Positions 9,669 to 20,313 of a stretch of DNA of 41,278 nt are shown in pieces. A model generated the notes under the pieces. The model ran no database searches and was not told where the DNA came from. It saw nothing but the letters and a program-made list of their open reading frames with translations. The number at the start of each line of letters is the position of its first letter. The stretch's first letter is position 1. The position numbers and the translations under genes were made by a program. The stretch comes from Globomyces pollinis-pini (Eukaryota; Chytridiomycota; Chytridiomycetes; Rhizophydiales; Globomycetaceae), in the NCBI GenBank assembly GCA_025399215.1, contig MU621243.1, positions 1 through 41,278 on the forward strand. The letters are read 5' to 3'.

Positions 9669-11270
9669 TTATAATGCATTGATATAATTAGATACAATTG
9701 ACATATCTAAACTATGAGATCGTAATCCAACAAAATTATCAGGTCGAATCATCAATATACAATCTCCCAACACTCCACAATGTTCAAAAAGTTCTGTTTC
9801 AAATTTGTTGATGATTTGTACAAATGAGATCCCTTTTAATCCTTCAATCTTTTCAACGTGTTGTACACTATAATTGAACACCAATATTTTAAATCCAGTG
9901 CTTTCAATGAATGATTTTGAATCATTCAAATAGTGATATAGGTTAGATGGAAATTTCTGGCCAGCTTCTAATTTGTTGATAAATTGATACTTTAATCGTT
10001 CAAGTTTACATGGACCTGGTTCAAATCGTGTTAATTGACTGTTATATTGTTTATCCATGTTGTAGAAATTAAGAATCCCTTTGGTAGTTAATTTGTAATC
10101 ACTAGCAAATTTCAAGAAATGTGTTCGTAGAAAATCATGTGTTTGTGATACTGGTAAGGCATTGATTCCAGATGCCATTCCACATTTCACTACCAATTCC
10201 CCATAAGGTTTCATTTCTTTTTCATAACTATCCAGTATAGAATGACGCGCAAGTCCTTTAATGACAAAAGCAATTTTCCATGTCAAATTTGCTGCATCTT
10301 GAACTCCATAATTCAAACCTAATCCAGCCATTGGATCGGAACTGTGAACAGCATCTCCAATGAGAAAGATACGGTTTTCATTCGAATAGTTGGATGCTAC
10401 TCGATTGTTGGGACGGAAATGTGCTTTCCAAATCACATTCTTGACTTTAACCTTTAATCCCCGTTTAGCAAACAATATCTCCAAATAGTCATCTGGAATT
10501 GGTATTGGGATACGATTTCCATGTGAATCAATTCCATCTGAAGTCCATTCTTTTTCTTCGGATTCTAATAATGCAATACATGTAGCATAACCTTTTGGCA
10601 TCTTTGAAAGAAAATATCCTCCCTGTGGATGATAACTAACAACTTGTGTTCGGTTTGGTATGTCAATTGGTTCGGCTTCGAAATGGGCAACAATTGATGT
10701 TCTTGTATTTGAAACACCCTCGTATTTGATCCCCAGTCTTTTACGTGTACTAGATTTGGCTCCATCAGCTGCTATAACATACTTGACTTTGATTTGATGT
10801 ACAACTTTATCACTATCATTCACATGTACATAATCAACTCGTACAAATTCATTGAGATCTTTCAAATCGATAATTTGTATCCCTCGAATGATCGAATGTT
10901 GGTTTTGAAGTAAATAGTTGTTAAGAGTACGTTCAGTGTACCATTGTTCAATACCCACACAAACTGGATATTTAGTATACTTTTTGAAATCAGATTTGAA
11001 TGAAAAGTTCAAAATAGGAGATTCATTTTGTAATTGAAGTTCATCGGCTTGACTACCATAGTTCAAAAGTTCTGGGACAATACCAAAAGGTTCGAATACT
11101 TCAAGAGTGGGAGGATTAATGGCTGTTCCAGTTGATTTGATATCTGGTTCAAGTCTTTGATCGATGATTTGAAAATTGGTGATACCTTGACGAATAAGTT
11201 CAGCAGCACTAGTTAATCCTACTGGACCACCACCAATAATTAATATGTCACAGTCGTTGAGTTCGCCCAT
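9669..11270 (-). CDS. FAD-dependent aromatic-ring monooxygenase
   Basis: A single exon encodes 533 aa. Motifs are those of group A flavoprotein hydroxylases (PHBH/phenol-hydroxylase fold). They are GGGPVGLTSAAEL near the N-terminus (FAD ADP-binding GxGxxG), YVIAADGAKSSTRKRLGI (~170, DG motif) and RIFLIGDAVHSSDPMAGLG (~320, GD motif). The C-terminal 150 residues, ending with CILMIRPDNFVGLRS, resemble the thioredoxin-like tail of phenol 2-monooxygenase and PcpB. The expected reaction is NAD(P)H-dependent hydroxylation of a phenolic substrate; the actual substrate cannot be read from sequence. The gene is intronless among intron-rich neighbours, so origin by transfer or a processed copy is possible. 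Bases 9436-9668 between it and the ankyrin gene carry only an unsupported open frame. Confidence 0.85.
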   Translation of the reverse strand: MGELNDCDILIIGGGPVGLTSAAELIRQGITNFQIIDQRLEPDIKSTGTAINPPTLEVFEPFGIVPELLNYGSQADELQLQNESPILNFSFKSDFKKYTKYPVCVGIEQWYTERTLNNYLLQNQHSIIRGIQIIDLKDLNEFVRVDYVHVNDSDKVVHQIKVKYVIAADGAKSSTRKRLGIKYEGVSNTRTSIVAHFEAEPIDIPNRTQVVSYHPQGGYFLSKMPKGYATCIALLESEEKEWTSDGIDSHGNRIPIPIPDDYLEILFAKRGLKVKVKNVIWKAHFRPNNRVASNYSNENRIFLIGDAVHSSDPMAGLGLNYGVQDAANLTWKIAFVIKGLARHSILDSYEKEMKPYGELVVKCGMASGINALPVSQTHDFLRTHFLKFASDYKLTTKGILNFYNMDKQYNSQLTRFEPGPCKLERLKYQFINKLEAGQKFPSNLYHYLNDSKSFIESTGFKILVFNYSVQHVEKIEGLKGISFVQIINKFETELFEHCGVLGDCILMIRPDNFVGLRSHSLDMSIVSNYINAL

Positions 11271-11719
11271 TTGATAATGCTATTTCAGTAACTATTGCCT
11301 TCAGTTTGGTTCTATTTAACTTGATTTGAAAAGCTGTTGATGGACAACGGTCCGGTCGTTTTCGGATAGTCTACTCCGATCGTCTTCGGGCCGTATGAAA
11401 CATACAACCATTCCTTGTTGTGAGGCATTTTCAGATTATTTGACATTTAGGTACTCTAATATGCGGCTACGGGTTAAAAAATATACAGATTCTATCGGAT
11501 AGATAGTACTTGGAACTTGAACATACCACAGATTCAATTTCAAAAACAGTATTTAACTTCCAATTAAAAGCTCAGTTACCAGAAAAAAAATATGATTCCA
11601 GAATTTAGAAGTAAATAATGTAGTATGAAGGTATTGTACACTCTCCTGATAATAACACGTAAAAAAGTTCAAAGAACACGTAAAAAACACCTAATTCTTT
11701 TCAGAAACAGAATTGTAGA
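11271..11719. other. Divergent intergenic region with short repeat
   Basis: These 449 bases lie between two divergent starts. Inside is a relatively GC-rich patch with a direct repeat, ccggtcgttttcgg at 11352-11365 and ccgatcgtcttcgg at 11376-11389, a 24-nt period. It may be a regulator-binding repeat for the monooxygenase or the ABC transporter. I see no gene. Confidence 0.4.
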
Positions 11720-14700
11720 ATGCCTGCAAAGTCTGTCAAAATTACTTTTTGGAATTTCCTAACTTTAGAGTGGTTGACTCCATTATTATATAAAGGGATA
11801 AAGAAAACTCTTACAGATGAAGTATAATCAATTTTTATTGACTCTTATAGGATTTGTATAATTTACCAGAGAAAAATACATCCAATCACTTATCAATGTT
11901 AATGCATCCGTTTTGGGAACAATTTAAAGCGTGGAAACAGAATACAGCTGTTACTAAACCCCCCGCTTTATTTAACTTGTTGTTCAGAAAGTATGGTTTG
12001 ATATTGTAAGTTTAAAGGGATTATTAACCTTCAAGTCTAGCTGGAGTCATTCTCCAAGCTGCTTCAGTAGCTTGCGCTCTTAGTCAACCGACATTTTTAC
12101 AAGAGATATTGAAATTCTTATCTCCATACTTTCCTAGAGATAAACTCCTTATTCAAGATGGTGTCGCATTATCTTTCATTTTATGGGGCTTACAAGTAGC
12201 AGCTAGTGTTTGTGAAAAAGTCCAAATGCAGTTGATGGCCTTCATACAAGTTGATATGAAAACTATTTTAATTGGTGCAGTTTATGAAAAATCTTTAAGA
12301 TTATCCCAAGCATCTTCTAGAAAGTACACTCAAGGACAAATCTTGAATTTGATTAATGTCGATATTGAAAAGATATCAATGTTGTTTGTACAGATTGCCG
12401 GATTATTTACTGCACCAATTCAACTTGTGGTATCAATTATCTTGATTGGAAATCTGATTGGATACGCAGTATGGGGTGGTGCTGGAACATTATTTGGAAT
12501 TATGTTTCTGCAAATTTCGGTGATTGGTTTCCTTGTAAAATTTCAAAAACTCTTTCTAGCAGCGGGTGATCGTAGGATTAAATCAGTTCGAGAAGTTCTC
12601 TATGGTATATTGTACTTGATATTTATTTTATTAGGGATGAAAATTATAAAGTTTAGGGCATTAGAGAACTTCTTTTATGAACGTATATCTGGGATTCGGA
12701 CTGAACAACAAGGATTCTTAAAGAAGTACTATATGATTCAAGTATACTTTATTGGATTAATCCAAATCGCTCCTATATCAATGCCTATTACAGCATTCTT
12801 AATATATGGGTCACATTCAACTTTAACCCCACAAATAATATTTCCAGCATTATCTTTGTTTGGTGGACTTTTTGCTCCACTGATGATCATTCCCCAATCC
12901 CTAACGTACGTTCATTAACTAGTTAACCATGCAGCTCTTTTATTGTTGCAAGAGTTTCATGGCTTCGATTGACGGAATTTTTACTTTGTGAAGAACAAAG
13001 TGATTTACAAGATATAAATTCAGATGGTGATAAAACAAAGAATGGGAAAATTAAAGTTGAAGCTGGCAACTTTGTCTGGGAAAAAGTTGGAAAGCAAGAA
13101 GAAGTCAAAAACACCGATGATAAGAAAACTACAAATAAGAAAGCAGCTATAGCACCAAAAGAAACCAAACAAGAATTAGAAAAGGAAAAAGAACCTATAA
13201 AAGAGACTGTTTTTGAATTAAAAGATATTAATCTGGACATAAAAATAGGTTCCAATGTTGCAATAGTAGGACCAGTCGGATCGGGAAAAAGTTCATTATT
13301 ATCTGCATTTATTGGAGAAATGCCAAAATCAACTGGTAAAATAGATCTAGAAGGCAAAATCGCATATTGTTCACAGCAACCATGGATTTTAACAGAAACT
13401 ATACAAGGAAATATTGTTTTCAATCAAGAATTAAATCAAACTAGATTGAATGAAATTTTGACTGCATGTGGATTGGATAAAGATCTACAATTATTTCCAT
13501 CCGGGATTATGACAGAAATAGGAGAGAAGGGAATAAATCTTTCGGGAGGACAAAAAGCTCGTGTGGCAGTAGCGAGGGCATTGTATAGGAATCCGGATAT
13601 CGTTCTCTTAGACGATCCTTTATCAGCACTGGATGCACATGTTGGAAGCCAATTGTTTAATGAAGCTATAATCAAATATTTGAAATCAAAGACTGTTGTA
13701 GTGGTGACACACCAACTACACTTTTTACCCGACTTTGACCACATTGTTGTAATGAAAGATGGAAGAATTGCAGAGCAAGGGCCATATAAGGAGTTAATGG
13801 GCCAAAACGGGCTATTGACAGAGTTGATGAAGTCATATAGTGTGGATGAAAAGTCAACGGAGAAAGCAGCTGAAGTTGCGGTAGAGGTCAAGGAAGAAAA
13901 AGACATTGAAAAAAAGCAAGGACTGATTGTGGAAGAAGATAAAGGACAAGTTAAGATTATTAATGCTAACGAATTCAGGGAAGTGTCTCTTTAAAGACTT
14001 ATACGGGTTACTTTGAAAAGTGTGGGGGAACGCCATACGTAATGACATTCATGATAGCAGGACTGTGCAATTCATCAACACAAGTTGTTACCAATCTTTG
14101 GTTGTCTTGGTGGTCAAGCTACAAATATGGTTATTCGAGCAACACGTACATGACAGTTTACGGTTTATTGGGGTTAGGCAATTTCATATTTGCATGTATG
14201 TATATATTTTATTGACCAGAATCAGTGACTATTAACACTGTGTTTGTTTCTGGGTCCTATAGAGCAACACGTTATTATCACAGCAAGGCATTAGAAAGTC
14301 TATTTAATGCTCCAATGTCGTTTTTCGACAGTCAACCGATCGGAAGAATCTTAAATAGACTCTCCAAAGATATAGAAAGTGTGGACCAAGCATTATGGAT
14401 ATTGTTATTCATGGCTACAGTGTCTGTTTCCGGTCTGCTTGCAACAACAGTATTTATTATTTACATTCAACCTTTGATGGCTGGTATGATATAATAATCC
14501 TAATATTTAGCACTTATTTTGCCCCTTTTGGTTATCTTCTATTTCATGATTATATTCTATCAACGTTCCAACATTTGTTTCAAACGTTACGAATCAACGA
14601 ATCGCTCCCCATTGTATGCTCATGTAAGTGAAACGTTTGCTGGAATATCAACTGTGAAAGCATATCGAGTCGAAAAAGAGTTTATTGCTCGTCAGAGAGC

Positions 14701-15843
14701 ATTGATGAATTTATCAAACAAGCCAACATTTTTGAGACTGATGTCAGCTATTTGGATGCAAATACGATTAGAATTTCTTACTTCTTTTATTGCATTACTA
14801 TTATGCTTACTGGGAACTACTAAAGCAAGTGATCCAGCCTCCATAGCTGTTGCGCTCACTTATGCAATTACTTTCACAAGAACATTATCGTTATTACTTT
14901 TGTCAACTTCACAATTAGAAAATGAATTTAATTCAGTGGAACGGCTAACAGTTTATTGTGAACAATTACCTAAAGAAGAAGCAAGTTTAAAGGAAACGGA
15001 TCCTCTTGTTGACCAATGGCCCACTCTTGGGAATATTATTGCTAATAATATATCAATGTGTTACCCATCCAGACCAGATGTGATGGTTTTAAAAAACATA
15101 TCATTCGATATCAAAGCAGGGGAAAAAATTGGTGTGATAGGACGAACGGGGTCTGGTAAGAGTACATTAATGCAGGCATTGTTTCGAATTGTAGAACTAA
15201 AAGGGGGTAAAATTGACATTGATGGGTATAGTAAGTATTGGCTTTAGTTAAATCTTTAGATATTCGTGATTTGGGATTAAAAACGTTACGTAGTCGTATT
15301 CAAATCATTCCTCAAGAACCTGTTTTATTTTCTGGTACCATTCGTAATAATCTTGATGTTGAATCCAATTATCAAGATACTGATATTTGGGATGCTTTGG
15401 AACGAATCGGTCTGAAAACATATGTAATGTCTTTGGAACAAAAACTTGATAGTCCAGTCACTGAAAATGGTGACAATTTATCAGTGGGACAACGGCAACT
15501 TATTTGTCTTGGAAGAGCCATTTTAGTTAAACCAAAGATCTTGGTGATGGATGAAGCAACAGCTTCGGTAGATGCTGATGCTGATAAACTCATTCAAGAA
15601 TCGATCAAGACGTTTTTCTCAAAAACAACAGTCCTATGTATTGCTCATCGACTGAATACCATCGTGGATTTTGATAGAGTATTAGTACTGGAAAAGGGTG
15701 AGCGAATGGAATATGATACTCCTCACAATTTATTGTCAGACAAGTACAGTTTATTCTCAAAGTTGGCTGATGCTACTGGACCTACAAACAGTGCTATGTT
15801 GAGGCAGATCGCAAAGACAGTACACGAATCCAAAAGCAATTAA
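11720..15843 (+). CDS. ABCC-family (MRP-type) full ABC transporter 1
   Basis: There are nine exons and the product is 1296 aa. Introns: 11822-11850, 12006-12035, 12605-12634, 12906-12934, 13950-13978, 14196-14225, 14484-14510 and 15231-15259, all 27-30 nt. Architecture is TMD1-NBD1-TMD2-NBD2 without an N-terminal TMD0, like ABCC4/short MRPs. NBD1 has Walker [10 protein letters not shown] (~478), LSGGQKAR and [10 protein letters not shown], with Asp where the catalytic Glu should be, the usual degenerate ABCC site. NBD2 has GRTGSGKST (~1073), LSVGQRQL and [10 protein letters not shown] Lys/Glu-rich insertion (~355-405) interrupts NBD1. The transporter should export organic anions or glutathione conjugates. 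It is closest to transporter 3 (34984), with which it shares five intron positions. It ends 40 bp from the convergent DNPEP gene. Confidence 0.93.
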
Positions 15844-15883
15844 GAGCGAAATTCACAATAAAGCTGATTTAAAGGTGATTTAT

Positions 15884-17719
15884 TTAAAGCCTTGGCATTT
15901 TTGAGTCAATTTTACTTAATCCATCGAAAAATGCCTAATGTTATTGAAGTCGGACTTACTTTGAACAGCAAAACGGCATCTCCAACATCTTTAGTACCAC
16001 ATGTTTCACGAATGGAATGCATACTCCATTGAGGGTTACCAACATCAACAGTTCGCAAACCAAGTTTGGCACTCAACATTGGTCCAATAGTACTACCACA
16101 AGGACTATCATTACGAACGACAAACTCTTGAAGTTTAACTGAAGCGATTGCTGCAGCTTCTCGTAAAATGTGTGTCGTAATTGATGTGGTTGCGTAACGT
16201 TGATTGGCATTTTGTTTAATTACTACACCTTTGTTCATTGCAGGTCTGGTTTTAGAAAATAAACATTTTACCTGTGGTTGTCTTCATGCTTTTCAGGGTA
16301 GTTAGGGTGTAAAGCATGTGCCATATCTGCAGAAATCAACATTGATTTGACCATGGCTCTTTCAAAGGAACCCTCCTGAGATTTGGTTAAAATTATCCAA
16401 TCATCATCAATATTATTTTCCTTTTGAAAATTCAAGATTATGCAGATCAAATAATGTAATGAGGAATGATTAAAAAAGATGTATGATGAAAATTGGTATA
16501 GTTACCTCAACAGCACCAACAGCAAGACTAGATAATCTTCTGAGAGTTACTTCCAGTAAGTTTGAATCTGCTCCATGTGCGGTAGTAGAGCCAACTTCTT
16601 CATTGTCAAATAGTGTAACCATTCGAATAAGGTCATCATTTTTTACACTTTCGTCCGTAGTTTCACAGATTGCCTATTATTAACCAAGAATATCAAATAC
16701 TGTTAATCCACAAAAACTCATCATTAAATTATCCAATCTGGCTGAATGAATAAACTCATCATTTGCACCACCAATCGAAGCAGGTTGTGTGTCATAGAGA
16801 CACAGTTCAAAATCACGGATTTGTGCAACTAATAAAACATTTAGTACTGTTTGATGGAAAGTGGAAAGTGAATTCAACTGCCGATTTTAATATGCCATTC
16901 TTTATGATTTGAATAATACCTTCACATCCCATCTCCTTTGCAATTAGTTCAAGCATTTCAGGGTGGTGTCTATCACTTTCAGTTTCAGTTTTAGTTTTGT
17001 TTAATCTAATATCAAATAGAAAGGTACTTTTACTCTTTAGCAGCAGCTTCTGTAAGAATAGGAGTTAATTGAACTTCTTTGTTGAAAGTAAAATTATCAC
17101 CAGAGTTTCGATCCAAGTGGATGGCTAAGGTTGGAATACGTAAAATTGGTCTAAAGGTCAATAAACTAAATGAATAACCTATTGATTTTAACCAACTTGT
17201 GTTCAAAAATTCCATTTGATTCAATCAAAACTCTTCCTGCCAATGACAAGTCTCGGTCAAACCAAGTATGCCATAAACCACCACCATAAATTTCAACTCC
17301 GACTGGATAATGAAAATATCTACAGATATACCTTGTTTGTATCCCAATTTGTCTCTCTTCGATCTTGGTTTGACTTTTAAACAAGGAGAGTCAGTATGGG
17401 CACCAACAATCGAGAATCCATTTCCTTGCTTCCATTTACCTATCGTTTAGTTGAGACAGTCACACCTCCAATCACAAAAGACACAATTGCAGAACGATTT
17501 CTAGTGAAAAAGTATTTCCCATTTGGTTTAAGATTGTCCCCTGAATATTAAGAAAGTATTGAATCTACATGAATTTTCTTCTTGGATTTCTTGAAAGCCA
17601 GCTTTTACCAATCTTTGAATGGATGATTCGACAGCATGAAATGGAGATGGAGAAGCATCAACAAAGCGAAGAAATTCTTTTGGTAGATTCTATCTTTGTC
17701 AAATATTGGCATTTACCAT
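15884..17719 (-). CDS. DNPEP: Aspartyl aminopeptidase (M18)
   Basis: There are 12 exons and the product is 471 aa. Introns (plus coordinates): 17690-17716, 17541-17568, 17440-17465, 17303-17331, 17151-17178, 17006-17033, 16829-16919 (91), 16674-16700, 16421-16505 (85), 16246-16271 and 15935-15959. The first coding exon is just the ATG, directly followed by a 27-nt intron. M18 landmarks appear in order: [30 protein letters not shown] (zinc His and Asp), [50 protein letters not shown] (catalytic Glu and metal ligand), [15 protein letters not shown] and SPCGSTIGP. The enzyme removes N-terminal Asp or Glu from peptides in the cytosol or, in yeast Ape4, the vacuole. Length matches the family. It ends 40 bp from ABCC transporter 1. 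Confidence 0.95.
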
Positions 17720-17956
17720 GTTCAGTTGGTAGGTTAATAATGGAAAAAAAAGTGGAGTTCAACGTGATGGAACACAAAGATCCAAATTCGGTGAAATGAA
17801 AGTATGGGATTATTAAGAATTTATCCTCATTACGTGTATTTGTATGCAGTGCAACTATACTGACTGTCCAACAACTATTTCGCGATTCTAACGTAATGCT
17901 AGTAGATTCAAGCGAAAAAACGTAAAGACAAAAGATATAGTAATTAACGTATTTAT

Positions 17957-18559
17957 TTACCAAAAATCACACTGATTAGTCATAACCCAATCCAGTTGTG
18001 TGGACGTGTTCAATTGACTGGCAAACTTTGTGGCAGCTTCCAATTGAATTTGGCTCATTAATTTCGATCGCGATAGAACATAATAGGAGTCTGATTCATC
18101 ATTAGTACTATTTGGAGAAGAGATAACGGCACGTTGGTAATTTCCTTTCAAGTCCACCCAAACATTCCTGACGATAAAATTTGGTTTGTTGAGCAAATCT
18201 CTGTAGATTGGAAGATCGATTCGAAACTTGGCCGGATCAATTACAGTTCCATTTCCTGATAACGTAAAATTCGACGTTGAAGTGATGTTTAAACCAACAC
18301 TAGTCACGAAAAACAAATTATCATGGGACAAACTGTTATTCTTAAATGTAGTGGCGATACATGTAAGGTTGTTTGATACTTTTGAAGGAGTTCGAGCTAT
18401 TTCGTACCAAGTTCCAAAGAACGTATCAGTTTTGATTGGACAGACTTCCATCTTTGGGGTACACATCGGTACACTTCCCCATCCTGCTTTCGTAAATGAG
18501 TCTGGAAGAACCATTGTTGATATCATGCTAGTTTGAATCAGAAATAGAATCACGTTCAT
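17957..18559 (-). CDS. Secreted lipocalin (apoD/Blc-like)
   Basis: A single exon encodes 200 aa. The N-terminus MNVILFLIQTSMISTMV is a probable signal peptide. The first lipocalin motif is FFGTWYEIART (~48-58), with the invariant Gly-x-Trp. A later YYVLSRSKLMS (about two-thirds along) matches the position of the third lipocalin motif. There are several N-x-S/T sequons and Cys pairs, as expected for an exported protein. Lipocalins bind small hydrophobic molecules in a beta-barrel; apoD/Blc types deal with lipids and membrane stress. The ligand is unknown. It lies on the same strand as DNPEP (240 bp) and the small secreted peptide gene (111 bp). Confidence 0.8.
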   Translation of the reverse strand: MNVILFLIQTSMISTMVLPDSFTKAGWGSVPMCTPKMEVCPIKTDTFFGTWYEIARTPSKVSNNLTCIATTFKNNSLSHDNLFFVTSVGLNITSTSNFTLSGNGTVIDPAKFRIDLPIYRDLLNKPNFIVRNVWVDLKGNYQRAVISSPNSTNDESDSYYVLSRSKLMSQIQLEAATKFASQLNTSTQLDWVMTNQCDFW

Positions 18560-18670
18560 TGTAATTAAACAAGAATCTTTTCACACCGTGATAATAATAA
18601 ACAACACCAAAGTTGGATTATACAATGAATGCTTTATTGTAACAAAAACCTGATACAATAGAAATAATGT

Positions 18671-18850
18671 TTAGTTTGTTGGAGGTGGGTTTGCAGGACG
18701 TTGCTTTTGTCTACCTTCCCATTCAATATCAATTTCTCCATTAGTATTCGGTGGAGGGTTAGCAGGATTTTGCTTTTGTCTGGCTATTTTATAGTCATCA
18801 ACAGGGGCTGCAATGAGTGATCCTAAGAGGAGAAAGATGGTGAACTTCAT
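18671..18850 (-). CDS. Small secreted peptide with two repeats
   Basis: A single exon encodes 59 aa. MKFTIFLLLGSLIAAP is a textbook signal peptide with an Ala-x-Ala-type cleavage context. The mature part holds two related segments, RQKQNPANPPPNTN (24-37) and RQKQRPANPPPTN (47-59), separated by the acidic linker GEIDIEWEG. The second copy reaches the stop codon. The repeat is also visible in the DNA. A signal peptide followed by basic-flanked repeats resembles precursors of processed peptides such as fungal pheromones or secreted effectors, but I recognise no family. It lies upstream of the lipocalin on the same strand, and the two may share regulation. Alternatives are a small cell-wall protein or a chance open frame; the signal peptide plus in-frame duplication argues against chance. 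Confidence 0.65.
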   Translation of the reverse strand: MKFTIFLLLGSLIAAPVDDYKIARQKQNPANPPPNTNGEIDIEWEGRQKQRPANPPPTN

Positions 18851-19154
18851 ATTATATTAAAGGTGATGGGAAATGGAGGTCATATTTATATGAAGAACTA
18901 CGTCCGCAATGTGGTGGTACAATAGCTGGGAACTGAAATTACTGAAAGAGGAAATTTCAGTCTGCAATCATCTATCTACTCCATAGCAACAGCATTTTGA
19001 TACCGGTATTATGCATTAGGAATAAACTAGTTAGCTCATTCCTTCGGATAGATTCAGTATGATTTACTTGATCCATTCAAAGCAAACGTTGTTTGTTATA
19101 CTAGAACCCTGAGTTGAGCGCGTGGCCAATCAGAACCTCACCATTATGCAATAT

Positions 19155-19900
19155 TAAATTTAATTCTCATGAATCATAGCCATAAAAGTCTTTTCATCCT
19201 TCAAATTAATAATCGTTCCTTTTTGTTCTTCCATCTTAAATTGGCTATTGTTGATATAGCAAACAAAAGGCAGAGTACCCCGTCCGTATGGGTCCATTAC
19301 TCGGTATCTAATAACAAAGGGAATTATGAGTGAATGCTTTTGGATGATTAATTTGATGAACCAACTCAAGATCATCAGAAGGAATTGTAACCACGTTTTG
19401 TTACTACGTATTAAATGAGTTTTACGGCCAATGAATTTTATCACCACCATAAATTACTCAGAACAAATGTAGAATGAAAATGGATGATGTTGAATACTTG
19501 AATTGGGTAATCCAAACTTACCCTTTGAAATTGAATTTCCACAATCAAATTCAATGAAGAGGGTTGGAAAATCATCATTCTACCTACTTTAAGCAATTCA
19601 TTAATGCTATTCATATTGCATTTTCTAGCCTGCATCCTAAACAGTGATTCAAGCGACTGGAGGAAAAGTTACATTAGTTCTTTGGATTGATTTCCTAGTA
19701 ATTATAGCTTGTTGCCAAACATCACAGCCAATAGCCACTATTTGAGGATCCAATTGGAAATGTTGAAGACCTTTTCAATCCACATACCAAAGTTAAACAT
19801 GAGTAAACATACAGTAGTATGTGGAACACTTTTTAGCACTCCATAATTGACAGTGTGGTGTATTCATGCCTTCTTACGTAAGTTACAGTACATTGTTATC
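19155..19900 (-). pseudogene. Fragmented gene of unknown family
   Basis: Protein-like minus-strand pieces occur in order: MNTPHCQLWSAKKCSTYY (from about 19873), FQLDPQIVAIGCDVWQQAII (about 19770-19710), DDFPTLFIEFDCGNSISKG (about 19580-19520), NVVTIPSDDLELVHQINHP (about 19400-19340), and a last exon beginning near RYRVMDPYGRGTLPFVCYI and ending at a TAA at 19159-19161. Some gaps look like introns (for example a GTAAGT donor at about 19522), but I could not join all the pieces in frame with GT-AG introns. It may be a degenerating gene or one whose introns I misread. The IEFDCG string is faintly like a PD-(D/E)XK or Uma2-type nuclease core, but that is weak. Confidence 0.35.
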
Positions 19901-19956
19901 ATCTACAATTGTAATGTTTATACAAATGTTGTTGTGATTCATGAAAGGGTCATCAT

Positions 19957-20251
19957 TTAGTCATCCATAAATTTCAGGAATAGACAAAGAGCATATGAGG
20001 TCAAAGTGTTACATGCAGTGAGATTCAGGTTTGATCCATATGGAGTCTTATTTACCGCTTCGGTAAGTTCTTTAACCTGAAGTATGATCAAAAGATGATC
20101 TACCTTGCCATAACTCAATGCTCTGAACAATGTGCTCAAAGAGCTTAGCCATATCCTTAAACAGCTTTATATCCTCAGATATGGCCTTAAATATTGCCAT
20201 ATGCGAAAGATGTGTAACCATGATACATGCAATGTCAGGTCTCTTCCACAT
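19957..20251 (-). CDS. Hypothetical small protein, intron uncertain
   Basis: Two protein-like stretches read toward lower coordinates. The first starts at ATG 20251 (MWKRPDIACIMVTHLSH, then IFKAISEDIKLFKDMAKLFE). The second ends at TAA 19957-19959 (VKELTEAVNKTPYGSNLNLT, then NTLTSYALCLFLKFMDD). A GT...AG pair (20077-20103, 27 nt) lies between them, but removing it alone leaves the frame broken. Removing 52 nt (20077-20128) does restore it and gives 80 aa; that segment is again two GT...AG units of 25 and 27 nt. I recognise no domain. It may be the tail of a decayed gene, since it abuts the divergent M28 gene at 62 bp. Confidence 0.35.
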
Positions 20252-20313
20252 TTCCACATAAAACTATAAAATAAAAAGTTCTTGAGTTGACATCTGAAAA
20301 AGAAATTACGCGA

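Noticed and set aside
9419..9697. 92-codon minus-strand open frame between the ankyrin gene and the monooxygenase
   Set aside because: It overlaps both neighbours, has no recognisable domain, and the monooxygenase already ends at a family-typical length.
12923..13906. Long minus-strand open frames across the ABCC genes (for example 12923-13423, 13436-13906, 36157-36504)
   Set aside because: They lie exactly opposite conserved NBD coding sequence and have no protein character of their own; they are shadows.
13920..14000. Apparent frameshift in ABCC transporter 1, with a 14-nt GT...AG segment that would restore frame
   Set aside because: A normal 29-nt intron (13950-13978) with a ctaac branch and CAG acceptor gives [12 protein letters not shown] in frame at the same position as the intron of transporter 3. 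No frameshift or record-short intron is needed.
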